From: Streptomyces durbertensis
GTDB taxonomy: Bacteria > Actinomycetota > Actinomycetes > Streptomycetales > Streptomycetaceae
DNA: 34,139 nt
Assembly (NCBI RefSeq): GCF_014156695.1
Contig: NZ_WMLF01000007.1
Span: 1 to 34,139 of the forward strand
Direction of reading: 5' to 3'
In this document: positions 1 to 8,054 of the stretch, piece after piece
Numbering within the stretch: position 1 is the stretch's first letter
Layout of the letters: every line of letters begins with the position of its first letter
Notes under the pieces: model-generated
Seen by the model: the letters and a program-made list of their open reading frames with translations, nothing else
Told to the model about the DNA's origin: nothing
Database searches by the model: none
Program-made: the position numbers and the translations under genes

Positions 1-826
1 GGATCGGGAGCAGCGGGGGGTCCGCCGGGTGCGGGGCGAAGGGTTGTCCGGAGCCGGCCAGCCGCTCCTCGCACAGCTCGACCAGCCGGTCGTAGCCCAC
101 CTTGCCCATCAGCTCCGTCAGCTCCGCCCGGTAGGACACGTACACCGGCTCGGCGGCGCTGTGCGCCGCCGGCGCGCCCGTGCACCACCAGTTGAGGTCG
201 TGGCCGCCGCTGCCCCAGCCGCGCCGGTCGTACTCCCCGATGGAGACCTGCAGCCGCTGCTCGCCGTCGGGCAGCTCCACCCACTCGTAGGTGCGGCGCA
301 CCGGCAGCTGCCAGCAGACGTCCGGCTTCGTCTCCAGCGGCTCGCGGCCCTCCTGGAGGGCCAGCAGGTGCAGGGCGCAGCCGGCGCCGCCGGGAAAGTC
401 CGGCCGGTTGTTGAAGACACACGCGCCGGCCACCCGCCGGGTCTTGCGCTCGCCCTCGTCGTCCAGCTCGGTCCAGCCGGAGCGGGTCCCGACGTGGTGG
501 TACTGCCACTGCTCCGGGGTGAGCCGCGCGACGTGCTCGGCCACCCGCCGCTCGTCGTCCTCGTCGGAGAAGTGCGCGCCGAGCGTGCAGCAGCCGTCGG
601 AGGCGCGACCGGCCTGGATGCCCTCGCAGCCCTGCCCGAACACGCACTTCCAGCGCGAGGTGAGCCATGTCAGGTCGCAGCGGAACACCTGCTCCTCGTC
701 GGCGGGATCCGCGAACTCGACCCACGCTCTGTCGTGGTCGAGGCTCACCTCCTCGCCGCGTGCGCGGCGCCTGCGACCGCCGACGTTTCGCGTTTTGCCC
801 GGCTTGGCGTCTTTCGTCTTGCTCAC
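1..826 (-). CDS. Cysteine-rich conserved hypothetical protein, 3' end outside window
   Basis: I read this frame directly on the minus strand from a GTG at 824-826; it stays open to the window edge (275 codons), so the C-terminus is missing. After a basic Lys/Arg-rich head of about 25 residues it carries cysteine pairs ([34 protein letters not shown]) followed by a Trp-rich part ([10 protein letters not shown]). Spaced cysteines of this kind recall the YkgJ/DUF3109 group of putative Zn/Fe-cluster proteins, but that is a resemblance in my reading, not a match. A TACCCT hexamer (834-839) ends 7 bases before the GTG, so the mRNA may be leaderless. It is divergent from ppx with 60 bp between. The open frames on the opposite strand here lack protein character. 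Function unknown. Confidence 0.75.
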   Translation of the reverse strand, partial: MSKTKDAKPGKTRNVGGRRRRARGEEVSLDHDRAWVEFADPADEEQVFRCDLTWLTSRWKCVFGQGCEGIQAGRASDGCCTLGAHFSDEDDERRVAEHVARLTPEQWQYHHVGTRSGWTELDDEGERKTRRVAGACVFNNRPDFPGGAGCALHLLALQEGREPLETKPDVCWQLPVRRTYEWVELPDGEQRLQVSIGEYDRRGWGSGGHDLNWWCTGAPAAHSAAEPVYVSYRAELTELMGKVGYDRLVELCEERLAGSGQPFAPHPADPPLLPI

Positions 827-886
827 GGGTCCCAGGGTAAGCGCCGAATCGGCCGAATCGGGTGCACCGCAGTAGCGTGCTCCCTC

Positions 887-1816
887 ATGAGACTCGGTGT
901 CCTCGATGTGGGTTCGAACACTGTCCACCTCCTGGTGGTGGACGCACACCCCGGCGCACGCCCGCTGCCCGCCTACTCGCACAAGGCGGAACTCCGCCTG
1001 GCCGAACTGCTCGACGAGAGCGGCGCGATCAGCGCCGAGGGCGTCGACCGGCTCGCCGGCACGGTCAAGGAGGCCGTGGAGGTCGCCGAGGACAAGGGTG
1101 TCGAGGACCTGCTGCCGTTCGCCACCAGCGCGGTGCGCGAGGCCACCAACGACGACCACGTGCTGGAGCGGGTCGCCGCCGACACCGGGGTGCGGCTGCG
1201 GGTGCTGTCCGGCCCGGACGAGGCACGGCTGACGTTCCTCGCGGCGCGCCGCTGGTTCGGCTGGTCCGCCGGCCGGCTGCTCGTCCTGGACATCGGCGGC
1301 GGCTCCCTGGAGATCGCCTACGGCCAGGACGAGGAACCCGACGCCGCCGTCTCCCTGCCGCTCGGCGCCGGCCGGCTGACGGGTGCCTGGCTGCCCGGCG
1401 ACCCGCCGGACCCGGACGCCGTGCGCGCGCTGCGGCGGCACGTGCGGGCGGAGATCGCCCGGGTGGTCGGCGAGTTCACCCGGCTCGGCGAGCCGGACCA
1501 CGTCGTGGCCACCTCCAAGACCTTCCGGCAGCTCGCCCGGCTGGGCGGCGCCGCCCGCTCGGCGGAGGGCCTGTACGTGCAGCGGGACCTGAACCGGGAG
1601 TCCCTCGAGGAGTGGGTGCCCAAGCTCGCGGCGATGACCGCCGAGCAGCGGGCGACGCTGCCCGGCGTGTCGGAGGGCCGGTCCCGGCAGCTCCTGGCCG
1701 GCGCGCTGGTCGCGGAGGCGGCCATGGATCTCTTCGGCGTCCGCACCCTGGAGATCTGCCCCTGGGCGCTGCGGGAAGGCGTCATCCTCCGCCGCCTCGA
1801 CCGCCTCCGCGGCTGA
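887..1816 (+). CDS. ppx: Ppx/GppA family phosphatase (exopolyphosphatase-like)
   Basis: A 309-residue protein of the ASKHA-fold Ppx/GppA family, which hydrolyses terminal phosphates of polyphosphate and/or the 5' phosphate of pppGpp in the cytoplasm. Signatures are present in order: phosphate-1 loop [12 protein letters not shown] at the N-terminus, [11 protein letters not shown] at about residue 85, the phosphate-2 loop [13 protein letters not shown] at about 133, and [10 protein letters not shown]. Length fits the short actinobacterial form, lacking the C-terminal HD domain of the E. coli enzymes. I chose ATG 887 because the family signature begins just after it; upstream sequence in the same open frame is shadow of the divergent gene. 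There is no clear Shine-Dalgarno, but a TAGCGT hexamer at 873-878 ends 8 bases before the ATG, so leaderless translation is plausible. Substrate preference between polyP and pppGpp cannot be read from sequence. Confidence 0.93.
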   Translation: MRLGVLDVGSNTVHLLVVDAHPGARPLPAYSHKAELRLAELLDESGAISAEGVDRLAGTVKEAVEVAEDKGVEDLLPFATSAVREATNDDHVLERVAADTGVRLRVLSGPDEARLTFLAARRWFGWSAGRLLVLDIGGGSLEIAYGQDEEPDAAVSLPLGAGRLTGAWLPGDPPDPDAVRALRRHVRAEIARVVGEFTRLGEPDHVVATSKTFRQLARLGGAARSAEGLYVQRDLNRESLEEWVPKLAAMTAEQRATLPGVSEGRSRQLLAGALVAEAAMDLFGVRTLEICPWALREGVILRRLDRLRG

Positions 1817-1825
1817 GTACGCCGC

Positions 1826-1852
1826 CGGTCGGCGGCGAGCCGCCGCCGACCG
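1826..1852 (+). terminator. Hairpin terminator after ppx
   Basis: Perfect 11-bp inverted repeat (1826-1836 with 1842-1852), 5-base loop, starting 9 bases after the ppx stop. No U-tract, as is usual in Streptomyces. A second stem (1916-1923 with 1927-1934, 3-base loop) follows. The rest of the 193-bp gap before the next gene is very GC-rich and shows no gene. Confidence 0.65.
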
Positions 1853-2009
1853 ACCGCGACCCGCACCCGCCCCGGGACGCCGGGGGTGCCGGGCCGCGCG
1901 GGTCGGTGCGCGCGCCGGGGGCGCTCCGCCCCCGCGCGGGGGCGGGACGTGACGAGCGCCCTACCGGGGGCGGGCCACCGGTGGGCGTCCCGGGCCGTAG
2001 GCTGAACGC

Positions 2010-2837
2010 GTGGCTCAGGACTCGAACCGCTCGGCACTCCGCGCACCGAAGGTCGCGCTGTCCACGGCCTCCGTGTACCCGGAGCCGACGTCGGCGGCCT
2101 TCGAGATCGCCGGTCGGCTGGGCTACGACGGCGTGGAGGTCATGGTCTGGACCGACCCGGTCAGCCAGGACGTCGACGCGCTGCGTCGGCTCTCCGACCA
2201 GCACGGCGTGCCCATCCTCGCGGTGCACGCGCCCTGCCTGCTGATCACGCAGCGGGTGTGGTCCACCGACCCGTGGACGAAGCTGAAGCGGGCGCGTGCG
2301 GCCGCCGAGTCGCTGGGCGCCTCCACGGTGGTCGTCCACCCGCCGTTCCGCTGGCAGCGCGGCTACGCGCGGGAGTTCGAGCGCGGCGTGTGGCGGATGG
2401 CGCAGGAGACGGACGTGCGGTTCGCGGTGGAGAACATGTACCCGTGGCGGTACCGGGACCGGGAGCTGCTGGCCTACGCCCCCAACTGGGACCCGACCGA
2501 GGACGACTACCGCCACTACACGCTGGACCTCTCGCACACCGCGACCTCCCGCAGCGACACCCTGAAGATGCTCGACGCCATGGGCGACCGGCTCGCCCAC
2601 CTGCACCTCGCCGACGGCACGGACTCGGCGAAGGACGAGCACCTGGTGCCGGGGCGGGGCGGTCAGCCGTGCGCGGAGGTGCTGGAACGGCTCGCCGCCT
2701 CCGGCTTCGACGGGCACGTCGTCGTCGAGGTCAACACCCGGCGGGCGATGTCCTCCCAGGAGCGGGAGGCGGACCTGGCGGAGGCGCTGGCCTTCACCCG
2801 GCTGCATCTGTCGACGTCCCGGCTGGCCGACTCGTGA
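2010..2837 (+). CDS. Sugar phosphate isomerase/epimerase (AP endonuclease 2-like TIM barrel)
   Basis: A 275-residue protein of the xylose isomerase-like TIM-barrel superfamily. Typical strand-end motifs are visible: [10 protein letters not shown] at the start, [60 protein letters not shown] and GHVVVEVNT. These His/Glu/Asp positions usually form a divalent-metal site. The start is GTG 2010 because the protein begins MAQDSN just before the first conserved strand. The stop overlaps the start of the TetR gene (GTGA), so the two are translationally coupled. The actual substrate cannot be deduced. Confidence 0.85.
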   Translation: MAQDSNRSALRAPKVALSTASVYPEPTSAAFEIAGRLGYDGVEVMVWTDPVSQDVDALRRLSDQHGVPILAVHAPCLLITQRVWSTDPWTKLKRARAAAESLGASTVVVHPPFRWQRGYAREFERGVWRMAQETDVRFAVENMYPWRYRDRELLAYAPNWDPTEDDYRHYTLDLSHTATSRSDTLKMLDAMGDRLAHLHLADGTDSAKDEHLVPGRGGQPCAEVLERLAASGFDGHVVVEVNTRRAMSSQEREADLAEALAFTRLHLSTSRLADS

Positions 2838-3466
2838 CCGGCGCCGGCGAGGAGACGGGCGGCCGCCGCCGGGGGCGGCCGACGGCCGGCGACAGCGAGT
2901 CCGCCGACCGCCGCACCCGCATCCTGCGCTCGGCCCGCGCCGAGTTCGCCGAACGCGGCTACGACAAGGCGTCCGTGCGGGCCATCGCACGCGGCGCCGA
3001 CGTCGACCCGGCCCTGGTGCACCACTACTTCGGCACGAAGGAGCGCGTCTTCGAGGCGGCCCTGGAGACCGCGCTGGCGCCTGTCAGGGGCGGCCTCGGC
3101 CGGCTCCCGGAGGTGCCGCCGGAGGAGCTGGGGCCGCAGGTCACCCGGTTTGTGCTGGGAGTGTGGGAGAACCCGTCGACCCGTGATCCGCTGCTGGCGA
3201 TCGTCCGCTCGGCGGTCAGCAACGAGACGGCCGCCGCCATCTTCCGCGGGGTGGTGACGCGGATGCTGCTGCCCCGCCTGACCGGCGCCCTGGACGGCCC
3301 CGACCGGGAGCTGCGGGCGGAGCTGGCCGTCGCCCAGCTCATCGGCACGGCGATGCTGCGGTACGTCATCCGGGTGGAGCCGCTCGCCTCGGCGGACCCG
3401 GAGGCCCTGTTCGACCGGCTCGCGCCGGTGGTGCAGCACCACCTGACCGCCGCCGACCGGAAGTGA
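2834..3466 (+). CDS. TetR/AcrR family transcriptional regulator
   Basis: A 210-residue regulator starting at GTG 2834, whose TGA overlap with the upstream isomerase gene fixes the start. After a basic, disordered head of about 27 residues comes the TetR helix-turn-helix (about 28-75): [39 protein letters not shown] and [10 protein letters not shown]. The C-terminal ligand-binding half (about 85-205) ends [13 protein letters not shown], as in the TetR_C group common in actinobacteria. It acts as a dimeric DNA-binding protein, usually a repressor. Coupling to the isomerase gene suggests co-expression. I found no convincing operator and no sign of the ligand. The isomerase-TetR pair directly precedes ilvD. 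Confidence 0.9.
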   Translation: MTGAGEETGGRRRGRPTAGDSESADRRTRILRSARAEFAERGYDKASVRAIARGADVDPALVHHYFGTKERVFEAALETALAPVRGGLGRLPEVPPEELGPQVTRFVLGVWENPSTRDPLLAIVRSAVSNETAAAIFRGVVTRMLLPRLTGALDGPDRELRAELAVAQLIGTAMLRYVIRVEPLASADPEALFDRLAPVVQHHLTAADRK

Positions 3467-3622
3467 CCACGAGCTGACCGTCCCGTCTCACGATCCGGCC
3501 CGGATGTCCGGATCATGGATCGGGAGGCGTACCCTCGGAAGACTCGTCGACGTGGTCGAGGACGGCCCCGGCGACGCACCCAGAACCCGTCACAGGGAAC
3601 CCGTCCCAGGGAGTGGAGAACC

Positions 3623-5467
3623 ATGCCCGAGCTGAGGTCCAACACCGTCACCCAAGGCCGCAACATGGCGGGCGCGCGCGCTCTCCTCCGCGCCGCGGGC
3701 GTAGCGCGTGAGGACTTCGGCAAGCCGATCATCGCGGTGGCCAACAGCTTCACCGAGTTCGTGCCCGGGCACACCCACCTCCAGCCGGTCGGCCGCATCG
3801 TCTCCGAGGCGATCAAGGAGGCCGGCGGCATCCCCCGCGAGTTCAACACGATCGCCGTGGACGACGGCATCGCCATGGGCCACGGCGGCATGCTCTACTC
3901 GCTGCCCTCCCGCGACCTGATCGCGGACTCCGTGGAGTACATGACCGAGGCGCACTGCGCCGACGCGCTGATCTGCATCTCCAACTGCGACAAGATCACC
4001 CCCGGCATGCTGATGGCCGCCCTGCGGCTGAACATCCCGGTCGTGTTCGTCTCCGGCGGCCCCATGGAGGCCGGCAAGACGACCCTCGTCGACGGCACCG
4101 TCCGCTCCAACCTCGACCTCGTGCACGCCATGTCCGAGGCGGTCAGCGACGCCACCTCCGACGAGGACCTTGCCCGCATCGAGGAGGCCGCCTGCCCGAC
4201 CTGCGGCTCCTGCTCCGGCATGTTCACCGCCAACTCCATGAACTGCCTGGTCGAGGCGCTGGGCCTGGGCCTGCCCGGCAACGGCTCCGTGCTGGCCACC
4301 CACACCGCCCGCCGCGAGCTGTACGAGGCCGCCGGCCGCACGGTCGTGGAGATCACCAAGCGCTACTACGAGCAGGACGACGAGACCGTCCTGCCCCGCA
4401 GCATCGCCTCGCGTTCCGCCTTCGAGAACGCCATGGCGCTCGACGTCGCCATGGGCGGCTCCACCAACACCATCCTGCACCTGCTCGCCGCCGCCCAGGA
4501 GGCCGAGCTCGACTTCGGCATGGACGACATCGACGCCGTCTCCCGCCGGGTGCCGTGCGTCTGCAAGGTCGCGCCCAACGGCTCGTACCACATGGAGGAC
4601 GTGCACCGCGCCGGCGGCATCCCGGCGATCCTCGGCGAACTCCAGCGCGCCGGGCACCTCCACGAGGACGTGCACTCCGTGCACGCGCCCAGCCTCGCCG
4701 ACTGGCTCAAGCAGTGGGACATCCGCGGCGGCTCGCCCTCCCCGGAGGCGGTCGAGATGTTCCACGCCGCCCCCGGCTGCGTCCGCTCCGCCACCGCGTT
4801 CTCGCAGAGCGAGCGCTGGGAGTCCCTGGACACCGACGCCGCGAACGGCTGCATCCGCGACGCCGCGCACGCCCACTCCACCGACGGCGGCCTCGCCGTC
4901 CTCCGCGGCAACCTGGCCGTCGACGGCTGCGTGGTGAAGACCGCCGGCGTCGACGAGTCGATCTGGCGGTTCGAGGGCCCGGCCGTCGTCGTCGAGTCCC
5001 AGGAGGACGCCGTCGACGCCATCCTGACCAAGCGTGTCAAGGAGGGCGACGTCGTCGTCGTCCGCTACGAGGGCCCCAAGGGCGGCCCCGGCATGCAGGA
5101 GATGCTGTACCCGACGGCGTTCCTCAAGGGGCGCGGGCTGGGCGCCAAGTGCGCGCTCGTCACCGACGGACGCTTCTCCGGCGGCACCTCCGGCCTGTCC
5201 ATCGGCCACGTCTCCCCGGAGGCCGCCGCCGGCGGCACCATCGCCCTCGTCCGGGACGGCGACCTGATCAGCATCGACATCCCCGGCCGGTCGATCGAGC
5301 TGAAGGTGTCGGAGGAGGAACTGGCCGCCCGCCGGGAGGCGCTCGGCGGCCGCTACGCGCCCGTCGCACGCGACCGCAAGGTCTCGCAGGCACTGCGCGC
5401 CTACGCGGCGATGGCGCTCTCCGCCGACAAGGGCGCCGTCCGCGACATCAGCAAGCTCGAAGGCTGA
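3623..5467 (+). CDS. ilvD: Dihydroxy-acid dehydratase
   Basis: A 614-residue IlvD, which dehydrates 2,3-dihydroxy-isovalerate and -methylvalerate to the 2-keto acids in branched-chain amino acid synthesis. Visible signatures: [11 protein letters not shown] (Cys122), [17 protein letters not shown] (cysteines 191, 194, 197) for the Fe-S cluster, [10 protein letters not shown], and [15 protein letters not shown] plus [16 protein letters not shown] near the C-terminus. Length and Cys122/Cys194 spacing match E. coli IlvD. The ATG at 3623 follows AGGGAGTGGAG (3608-3618); the frame is open further upstream but that stretch (3515-3622) is 5' leader without protein character. Two strong hairpins follow. 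It was not clear whether the TetR gene belongs to the same transcript. It supplies valine precursors, and valine is the predicted first substrate of the distant NRPS; this is only a metabolic link. Confidence 0.97.
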   Translation: MPELRSNTVTQGRNMAGARALLRAAGVAREDFGKPIIAVANSFTEFVPGHTHLQPVGRIVSEAIKEAGGIPREFNTIAVDDGIAMGHGGMLYSLPSRDLIADSVEYMTEAHCADALICISNCDKITPGMLMAALRLNIPVVFVSGGPMEAGKTTLVDGTVRSNLDLVHAMSEAVSDATSDEDLARIEEAACPTCGSCSGMFTANSMNCLVEALGLGLPGNGSVLATHTARRELYEAAGRTVVEITKRYYEQDDETVLPRSIASRSAFENAMALDVAMGGSTNTILHLLAAAQEAELDFGMDDIDAVSRRVPCVCKVAPNGSYHMEDVHRAGGIPAILGELQRAGHLHEDVHSVHAPSLADWLKQWDIRGGSPSPEAVEMFHAAPGCVRSATAFSQSERWESLDTDAANGCIRDAAHAHSTDGGLAVLRGNLAVDGCVVKTAGVDESIWRFEGPAVVVESQEDAVDAILTKRVKEGDVVVVRYEGPKGGPGMQEMLYPTAFLKGRGLGAKCALVTDGRFSGGTSGLSIGHVSPEAAAGGTIALVRDGDLISIDIPGRSIELKVSEEELAARREALGGRYAPVARDRKVSQALRAYAAMALSADKGAVRDISKLEG

Positions 5468-5472
5468 CGCCC

Positions 5473-5536
5473 CGCCCGGCGAGCGCCGGGCGTCCGGCCG
5501 ACACACGGGCCGCCGCGCCACGGGCGCGGCGGCCCG
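5473..5536 (+). terminator. Double hairpin terminator after ilvD
   Basis: Two perfect inverted repeats in tandem: a 9-bp stem (5473-5481 with 5484-5492) and a 14-bp stem (5506-5519 with 5523-5536) with a 3-base loop. They begin 6 bases after the ilvD stop. Confidence 0.8.
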
Positions 5537-5611
5537 ACTCCCTTCCCGCGGCCCGTTGTTGACGCCCTGATAGCGTCTCCGGCGGGGCCGGACAACAGGG
5601 GGAGGCCGGGC

Positions 5612-6088
5612 ATGGGCGGCGCGCGGAACGTGGACACCCGTCCCGACGAGCGTGAATGGCGGCGGCTGCGGAACCGGGCGAACGACAACCGCTCGATGGC
5701 CCGGCTGACCGTACCGGTCGCCGTGGTGCTGTGGCTGTGGTTCGCGTTCCTGCTGCTGACGCCCTACTCCGTCGAGAACGGCCACACCCCGATCGAGTGC
5801 CGCAGCCCGCTCGGCGCCGCCCTCTCCGGCGACAACTGGCAGGCCGAACGGTGTGCGGAGAAGCGCCGCCCCGCGACGACGCTGGGCATGCTCGGCCTGG
5901 CCACGCTCACCTCCGTCGCCGCGCTCGGCTTCCACCTCAACGGCTCGGTGATGCTGCGGGCGCTCGGCCCGGACGCGCCGACAGAAGAACCCGGCGCGCC
6001 GACAGCAGACGGGACCCCGCCCACCGAGGGCGAGGTCCCGTCTGCGAAGACCGACCAGCCGTCTGCGTCAAGCCGGCCGTCCGGGTGA
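5612..6088 (+). CDS. Small membrane protein with two predicted helices
   Basis: A 158-residue protein of unknown function. A charged N-terminal head of about 28 residues (many Arg/Asp/Glu) is followed by a hydrophobic helix (about 30-50, VPVAVVLWLWFAFLLL), an external loop with two cysteines (IECRSPLG and ERCAEKR), a second hydrophobic helix (about 90-112, TLGMLGLATLTSVAALG) and a Pro/Ser/Glu-rich tail. Two helices with paired cysteines in the loop suggest a disulfide on the outside. The ATG at 5612 follows GGGGGAGG (5597-5604). The last 30 codons are odd: they contain a long inverted repeat and run into an 18-bp tandem repeat whose first full unit supplies the stop codon, so the true ancestral C-terminus may be earlier. 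Confidence 0.75.
   Translation: MGGARNVDTRPDEREWRRLRNRANDNRSMARLTVPVAVVLWLWFAFLLLTPYSVENGHTPIECRSPLGAALSGDNWQAERCAEKRRPATTLGMLGLATLTSVAALGFHLNGSVMLRALGPDAPTEEPGAPTADGTPPTEGEVPSAKTDQPSASSRPSG
6005..6045 (+). terminator. Strong hairpin inside the 3' end of the membrane-protein gene
   Basis: A 12-bp perfect stem (6005-6016 with 6034-6045), one mismatch, then five more pairs (6018-6022 with 6028-6032) around a 5-base loop. It lies inside the reading frame, about 45 bases before the stop, between two convergent genes. It could serve as a two-way terminator or reflect a repeat insertion. Confidence 0.5.
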
Positions 6089-6149
6089 AGCCAGCTGGCT
6101 GGGTGAAGCCAGCTGTCCGGGTGAACTAGCTGTCCGGGTGAAGCCAGTC
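6062..6149. repeat. Degenerate 18-bp tandem repeat, about five units
   Basis: Units near TCCGGGTGAAGCCAGCTG start at 6062 (diverged), 6080, 6098, 6116 (one base short) and 6133. The array ends 2 bases before the stop of the convergent nitrobindin-like gene and supplies the TGA of the upstream gene. Confidence 0.8.
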
Positions 6150-6151
6150 GC

Positions 6152-6715
6152 CTACTTGAAGAAGGCGATCCCGTCGTCCGGCAGGTCCGCGATGTCCTTC
6201 GCCCAGGACTTCGGGTCGATGACCTTCTTCAGGTGCGCCGACATGTAGGGCCGCATCGGCACCTCCGGGGTGGACTTCTCGCCCACCCACATCAGGTCGC
6301 TGTTCACGTACCCGTACAGCCGCTTGCCGCCGCTGTACTCGTCGGCCGACGCCAGCCGCGCCACCGCGTCGGTCACCAGGTCGATCTGCGGCTTGCCCTC
6401 GGCCAGCTCGCCGTACCAGACCTCGACGACGCCCTGGTCGCGGACCATCACGACCTCCAGCTTGCGCCCCTCGGTCACGTGCCAGTAGCCGGTCTCGGTC
6501 TCCAGCGGGCGGACCTTCTCACCCTCGCCGTCCAGCACCCAGCTGCGGGAGACGTACTCCAGGAAGCGGCGACCGTCGTGGCTGAAGGTGACCTCCTGCC
6601 CGAAGTTGCACTTCTCGTCACCGGGGAAGTCGGCGACACCCGCACCCGCCCAGTCGCCCAGCAGGAAGGCCAGGGGTACCAGGTCGGGGTGCAGGTCGGA
6701 CGGGATCTCGATCAT
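6152..6715 (-). CDS. Nitrobindin/FABP-like haem-binding beta-barrel protein
   Basis: A 187-residue protein of the THAP4/nitrobindin (DUF1794) family, ten-stranded lipocalin-like barrels that bind ferric haem and can isomerise peroxynitrite or bind NO. The family hallmark G-x-W-x-G-x-G is at residues 20-26 (GDWAGAG). Other family features follow: FGQEVTFSHDGRRFLEY, ETGYWH and a C-terminal SAHLKKV with His161 in the position of the haem-ligating His. The start ATG 6715 begins the conserved IPSDLHPDL block; no Shine-Dalgarno is visible before it, so leaderless or coupled translation is possible. It lies 83 bp downstream of a 33-residue membrane peptide gene on the same strand and is convergent with the 5612 gene. 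Haem binding is known for the family and inferred here. Confidence 0.9.
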   Translation of the reverse strand: MIEIPSDLHPDLVPLAFLLGDWAGAGVADFPGDEKCNFGQEVTFSHDGRRFLEYVSRSWVLDGEGEKVRPLETETGYWHVTEGRKLEVVMVRDQGVVEVWYGELAEGKPQIDLVTDAVARLASADEYSGGKRLYGYVNSDLMWVGEKSTPEVPMRPYMSAHLKKVIDPKSWAKDIADLPDDGIAFFK

Positions 6716-6798
6716 GGCGAATCAGGCGCTCTGTGTCTGTGTGGTGGCGGGTGGGGCGGAACGGACCCGACGCGGCCGCGACGGGCGGGCTCAGCGGC

Positions 6799-6900
6799 TC
6801 AGCGCTGGCCCTGGTACAGCTTCTTGATCGTGAGACCGGCGAAGGCGGCGGTCCCGACCATGACCAGGATCATCAGGGTGATGAAAAAAGCCTCAAGCAC
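6799..6900 (-). CDS. 33-residue single-helix membrane peptide
   Basis: A gene below usual length limits. From GTG 6900 the peptide reads MLEAFFITLMILVMVG then TAAFAGLTIKKLYQGQR, with stop TGA at 6799-6801. Support: a GAGGAG ribosome site centred about 10 bases upstream, one hydrophobic helix (about residues 4-24) closing with the positive tail KKLYQGQR (cytoplasmic by the positive-inside rule), and a good promoter (6935-6962). I recall very similar short proteins annotated as hypothetical in other Streptomyces. It lies upstream of, and in the same direction as, the nitrobindin-like gene. Its role is unknown; single-helix peptides of this size often modulate a larger membrane protein. Confidence 0.75.
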   Translation of the reverse strand: MLEAFFITLMILVMVGTAAFAGLTIKKLYQGQR

Positions 6901-6934
6901 GACGGCGCTCCTCGGGCGTTTCGTGTGTGTCACG

Positions 6935-6962
6935 ACGGTAGGGGACGACGGGACCGAGTCTA
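6935..6962 (-). promoter_or_regulatory. Vegetative-type promoter for the small peptide gene
   Basis: On the minus strand TAGACT (6957-6962) as -35 and TACCGT (6935-6940) as -10, 16 bases apart; TSS expected near 6928, giving a leader of about 28 bases with a GAGGAG ribosome site. Confidence 0.55.
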
Positions 6963-6970
6963 GTCCGCGT

Positions 6971-7008
6971 GGTCAGGGGCGGCGCTGTGAGGTCCACCGC
7001 CCCTGACC
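6971..7008 (-). terminator. 12-bp stem hairpin, plus a smaller one at 7021-7038
   Basis: Perfect 12-bp inverted repeat (6971-6982 with 6997-7008, 14-base loop), preceded on the minus strand by a 7-bp stem (7021-7027 with 7032-7038). Both lie just after a minus-strand stop at 7048, as if ending a transcript whose gene is now mostly lost. Confidence 0.55.
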
Positions 7009-7047
7009 CGTACGGGTACCGGCGCCCTGCCGGGCGCCGCCCGACCG

Positions 7048-7122
7048 CTACCCCAGGAGCTGCGCCTGCAGGATCACCGTCTGGTGGAACGGCACCGCCG
7101 CCGCCTCCCCCTTCCGCGAGTG
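7048..7122 (-). pseudogene. Possible 3' remnant of a minus-strand gene
   Basis: Reading the minus strand to the TAG at 7048-7050, the last 25 sense codons give RKGEAAAVPFHQTVILQAQLLG at their end with G or C at every third position, which is typical of real Streptomyces coding. Further upstream the frame loses this bias and no start with a ribosome site is found before the divergent DsrE gene at 7213. Two hairpins follow. It looks like a truncated gene end; I do not recognise the family. Confidence 0.3.
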
Positions 7123-7212
7123 GTACGCGCGACTCGGTGCCGTCCGGCATGGTCCCGCCCCGGGGTCGCATCGCAAAACCGATTGCACCTTCGCGGGCAC
7201 TACGGTGGGGGC

Positions 7213-7584
7213 ATGGCAGACAGTGCGGAGAAACTGGTGATCAAGGTCACCGCCGGGGCGGACGCGCCCGAGCGGTGTTCGCAGGCGTTCACGGTCGCGG
7301 CCGTCGCGGTGGCCAGCGGCGTGGAGGTGTCGCTCTGGCTGACCGGCGAGTCGGCGTGGTTCGCGCTGCCGGGCCGGGCGGCGGAGTTCGAACTGCCGCA
7401 CGCCGCGCCGCTGCCCGACCTGATCGCCGGGATCCAGGCCGGTGGCCGGATCACGCTGTGCACGCAGTGCGCGGCGCGGCGGGACATCGAGCAGAAGGAC
7501 GTGCTGGAGGGTGTGCGCATCGCCGGCGCCCAGGTGTTCGTCAGTGAGGTCATGGCGCCGGGCACGCGCGCGCTGGTGTACTGA
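7213..7584 (+). CDS. DsrE/DsrF-like family protein
   Basis: A 123-residue alpha/beta protein with the DsrE-like layout: strand KLVIKVTAG at 7-15, a helix with AFTVAAVAVASGVEVSLWLTG, a hydrophobic pocket, then GGRITLCTQCAARRDI and a C-terminal EGVRIAGAQVFVSEVM. DsrE-type proteins of the TusBCD/DsrEFH group relay sulfane sulfur through cysteine. Here the candidates are Cys22 and the C83-x-x-C86 pair. ATG 7213 is preceded by GGTGGGGG and by TACGGT (7201-7206) 6 bases upstream, so a leaderless transcript is possible. It is convergent with the rhodanese/DUF1416 operon, with an 18-bp stem terminator between, so a sulfur role is suggested by both fold and neighbours. Confidence 0.8.
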   Translation: MADSAEKLVIKVTAGADAPERCSQAFTVAAVAVASGVEVSLWLTGESAWFALPGRAAEFELPHAAPLPDLIAGIQAGGRITLCTQCAARRDIEQKDVLEGVRIAGAQVFVSEVMAPGTRALVY

Positions 7585-7601
7585 CCACAGTTCAAGAACG
7601 T

Positions 7602-7654
7602 GCGTGAGGGCCGCATCCCGTGGCGTCCAACCCTCGGGGATGCGGCCCTCACGC
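7602..7654. terminator. Bidirectional terminator, 18-bp perfect stem
   Basis: Inverted repeat 7602-7619 with 7637-7654, no mismatches, 17-base loop. It sits between the convergent DsrE-like (+) and DUF1416 (-) genes and can end both transcripts. Confidence 0.85.
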
Positions 7655-7710
7655 CGATCCGTCCGCCGCCTCGCGGCGACGCGACTCGCCGCCGTCACAC
7701 GGCGGCGCCG

Positions 7711-7998
7711 TCACACGGCGATGGCGACCTCCGTCAGCCCACCGGTCTGGGCGACGACCTTGCGCTCGGCGGTGCCGCCCGGCACCAGCGCGCGCACGGT
7801 CCAGGTGCCCTCGGCCGCGTAGAACCGGAACTGGCCGGTCGCGGAGGTGGGGACCTCGGCGGTGAACTCGCCGGTGGAGTCCAGCAGTCGGACGTAGCCG
7901 GTGATCGGCTCGCCGTCCTTGGTCACCTGGCCCTGGATGGTGGTCTCACCGGGCTTGATGGTGGAGGCGTCGGGGCCGCCAGCCTGTGCTCCGCACAT
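7711..7998 (-). CDS. DUF1416 domain-containing protein
   Basis: A 95-residue protein beginning MCGAQAGGPD and continuing with an Ig/transthyretin-like beta-sandwich: TTIQGQVTKDGEPITGYVRLLD, GEFTAEVPTSATGQFRFYA and GTWTVRALVPGG. This fits DUF1416, which in actinobacteria sits directly downstream of thiosulfate sulfurtransferase. The ATG at 7998 follows AAAGGAAA and is preferred over an in-frame TTG 18 bases upstream. It starts 56 bp after the sseA stop on the same strand, so the two are probably one operon. The biochemical role is unknown; Cys2 next to the N-terminus is notable for a sulfur-operon protein. Confidence 0.9.
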   Translation of the reverse strand: MCGAQAGGPDASTIKPGETTIQGQVTKDGEPITGYVRLLDSTGEFTAEVPTSATGQFRFYAAEGTWTVRALVPGGTAERKVVAQTGGLTEVAIAV

Positions 7999-8054
7999 GG
8001 GGGTGTTTCCTTTCAACCGTCAGGAGAAGTTCGAGAACCCGCCGGAGGGCGCGG

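Noticed and set aside
3590-5935. Long minus-strand open frame of 781 codons opposite ilvD
   Set aside because: It mirrors the ilvD coding frame, has no domain and a Gly/Val/His-rich composition typical of antisense frames in GC-rich DNA.
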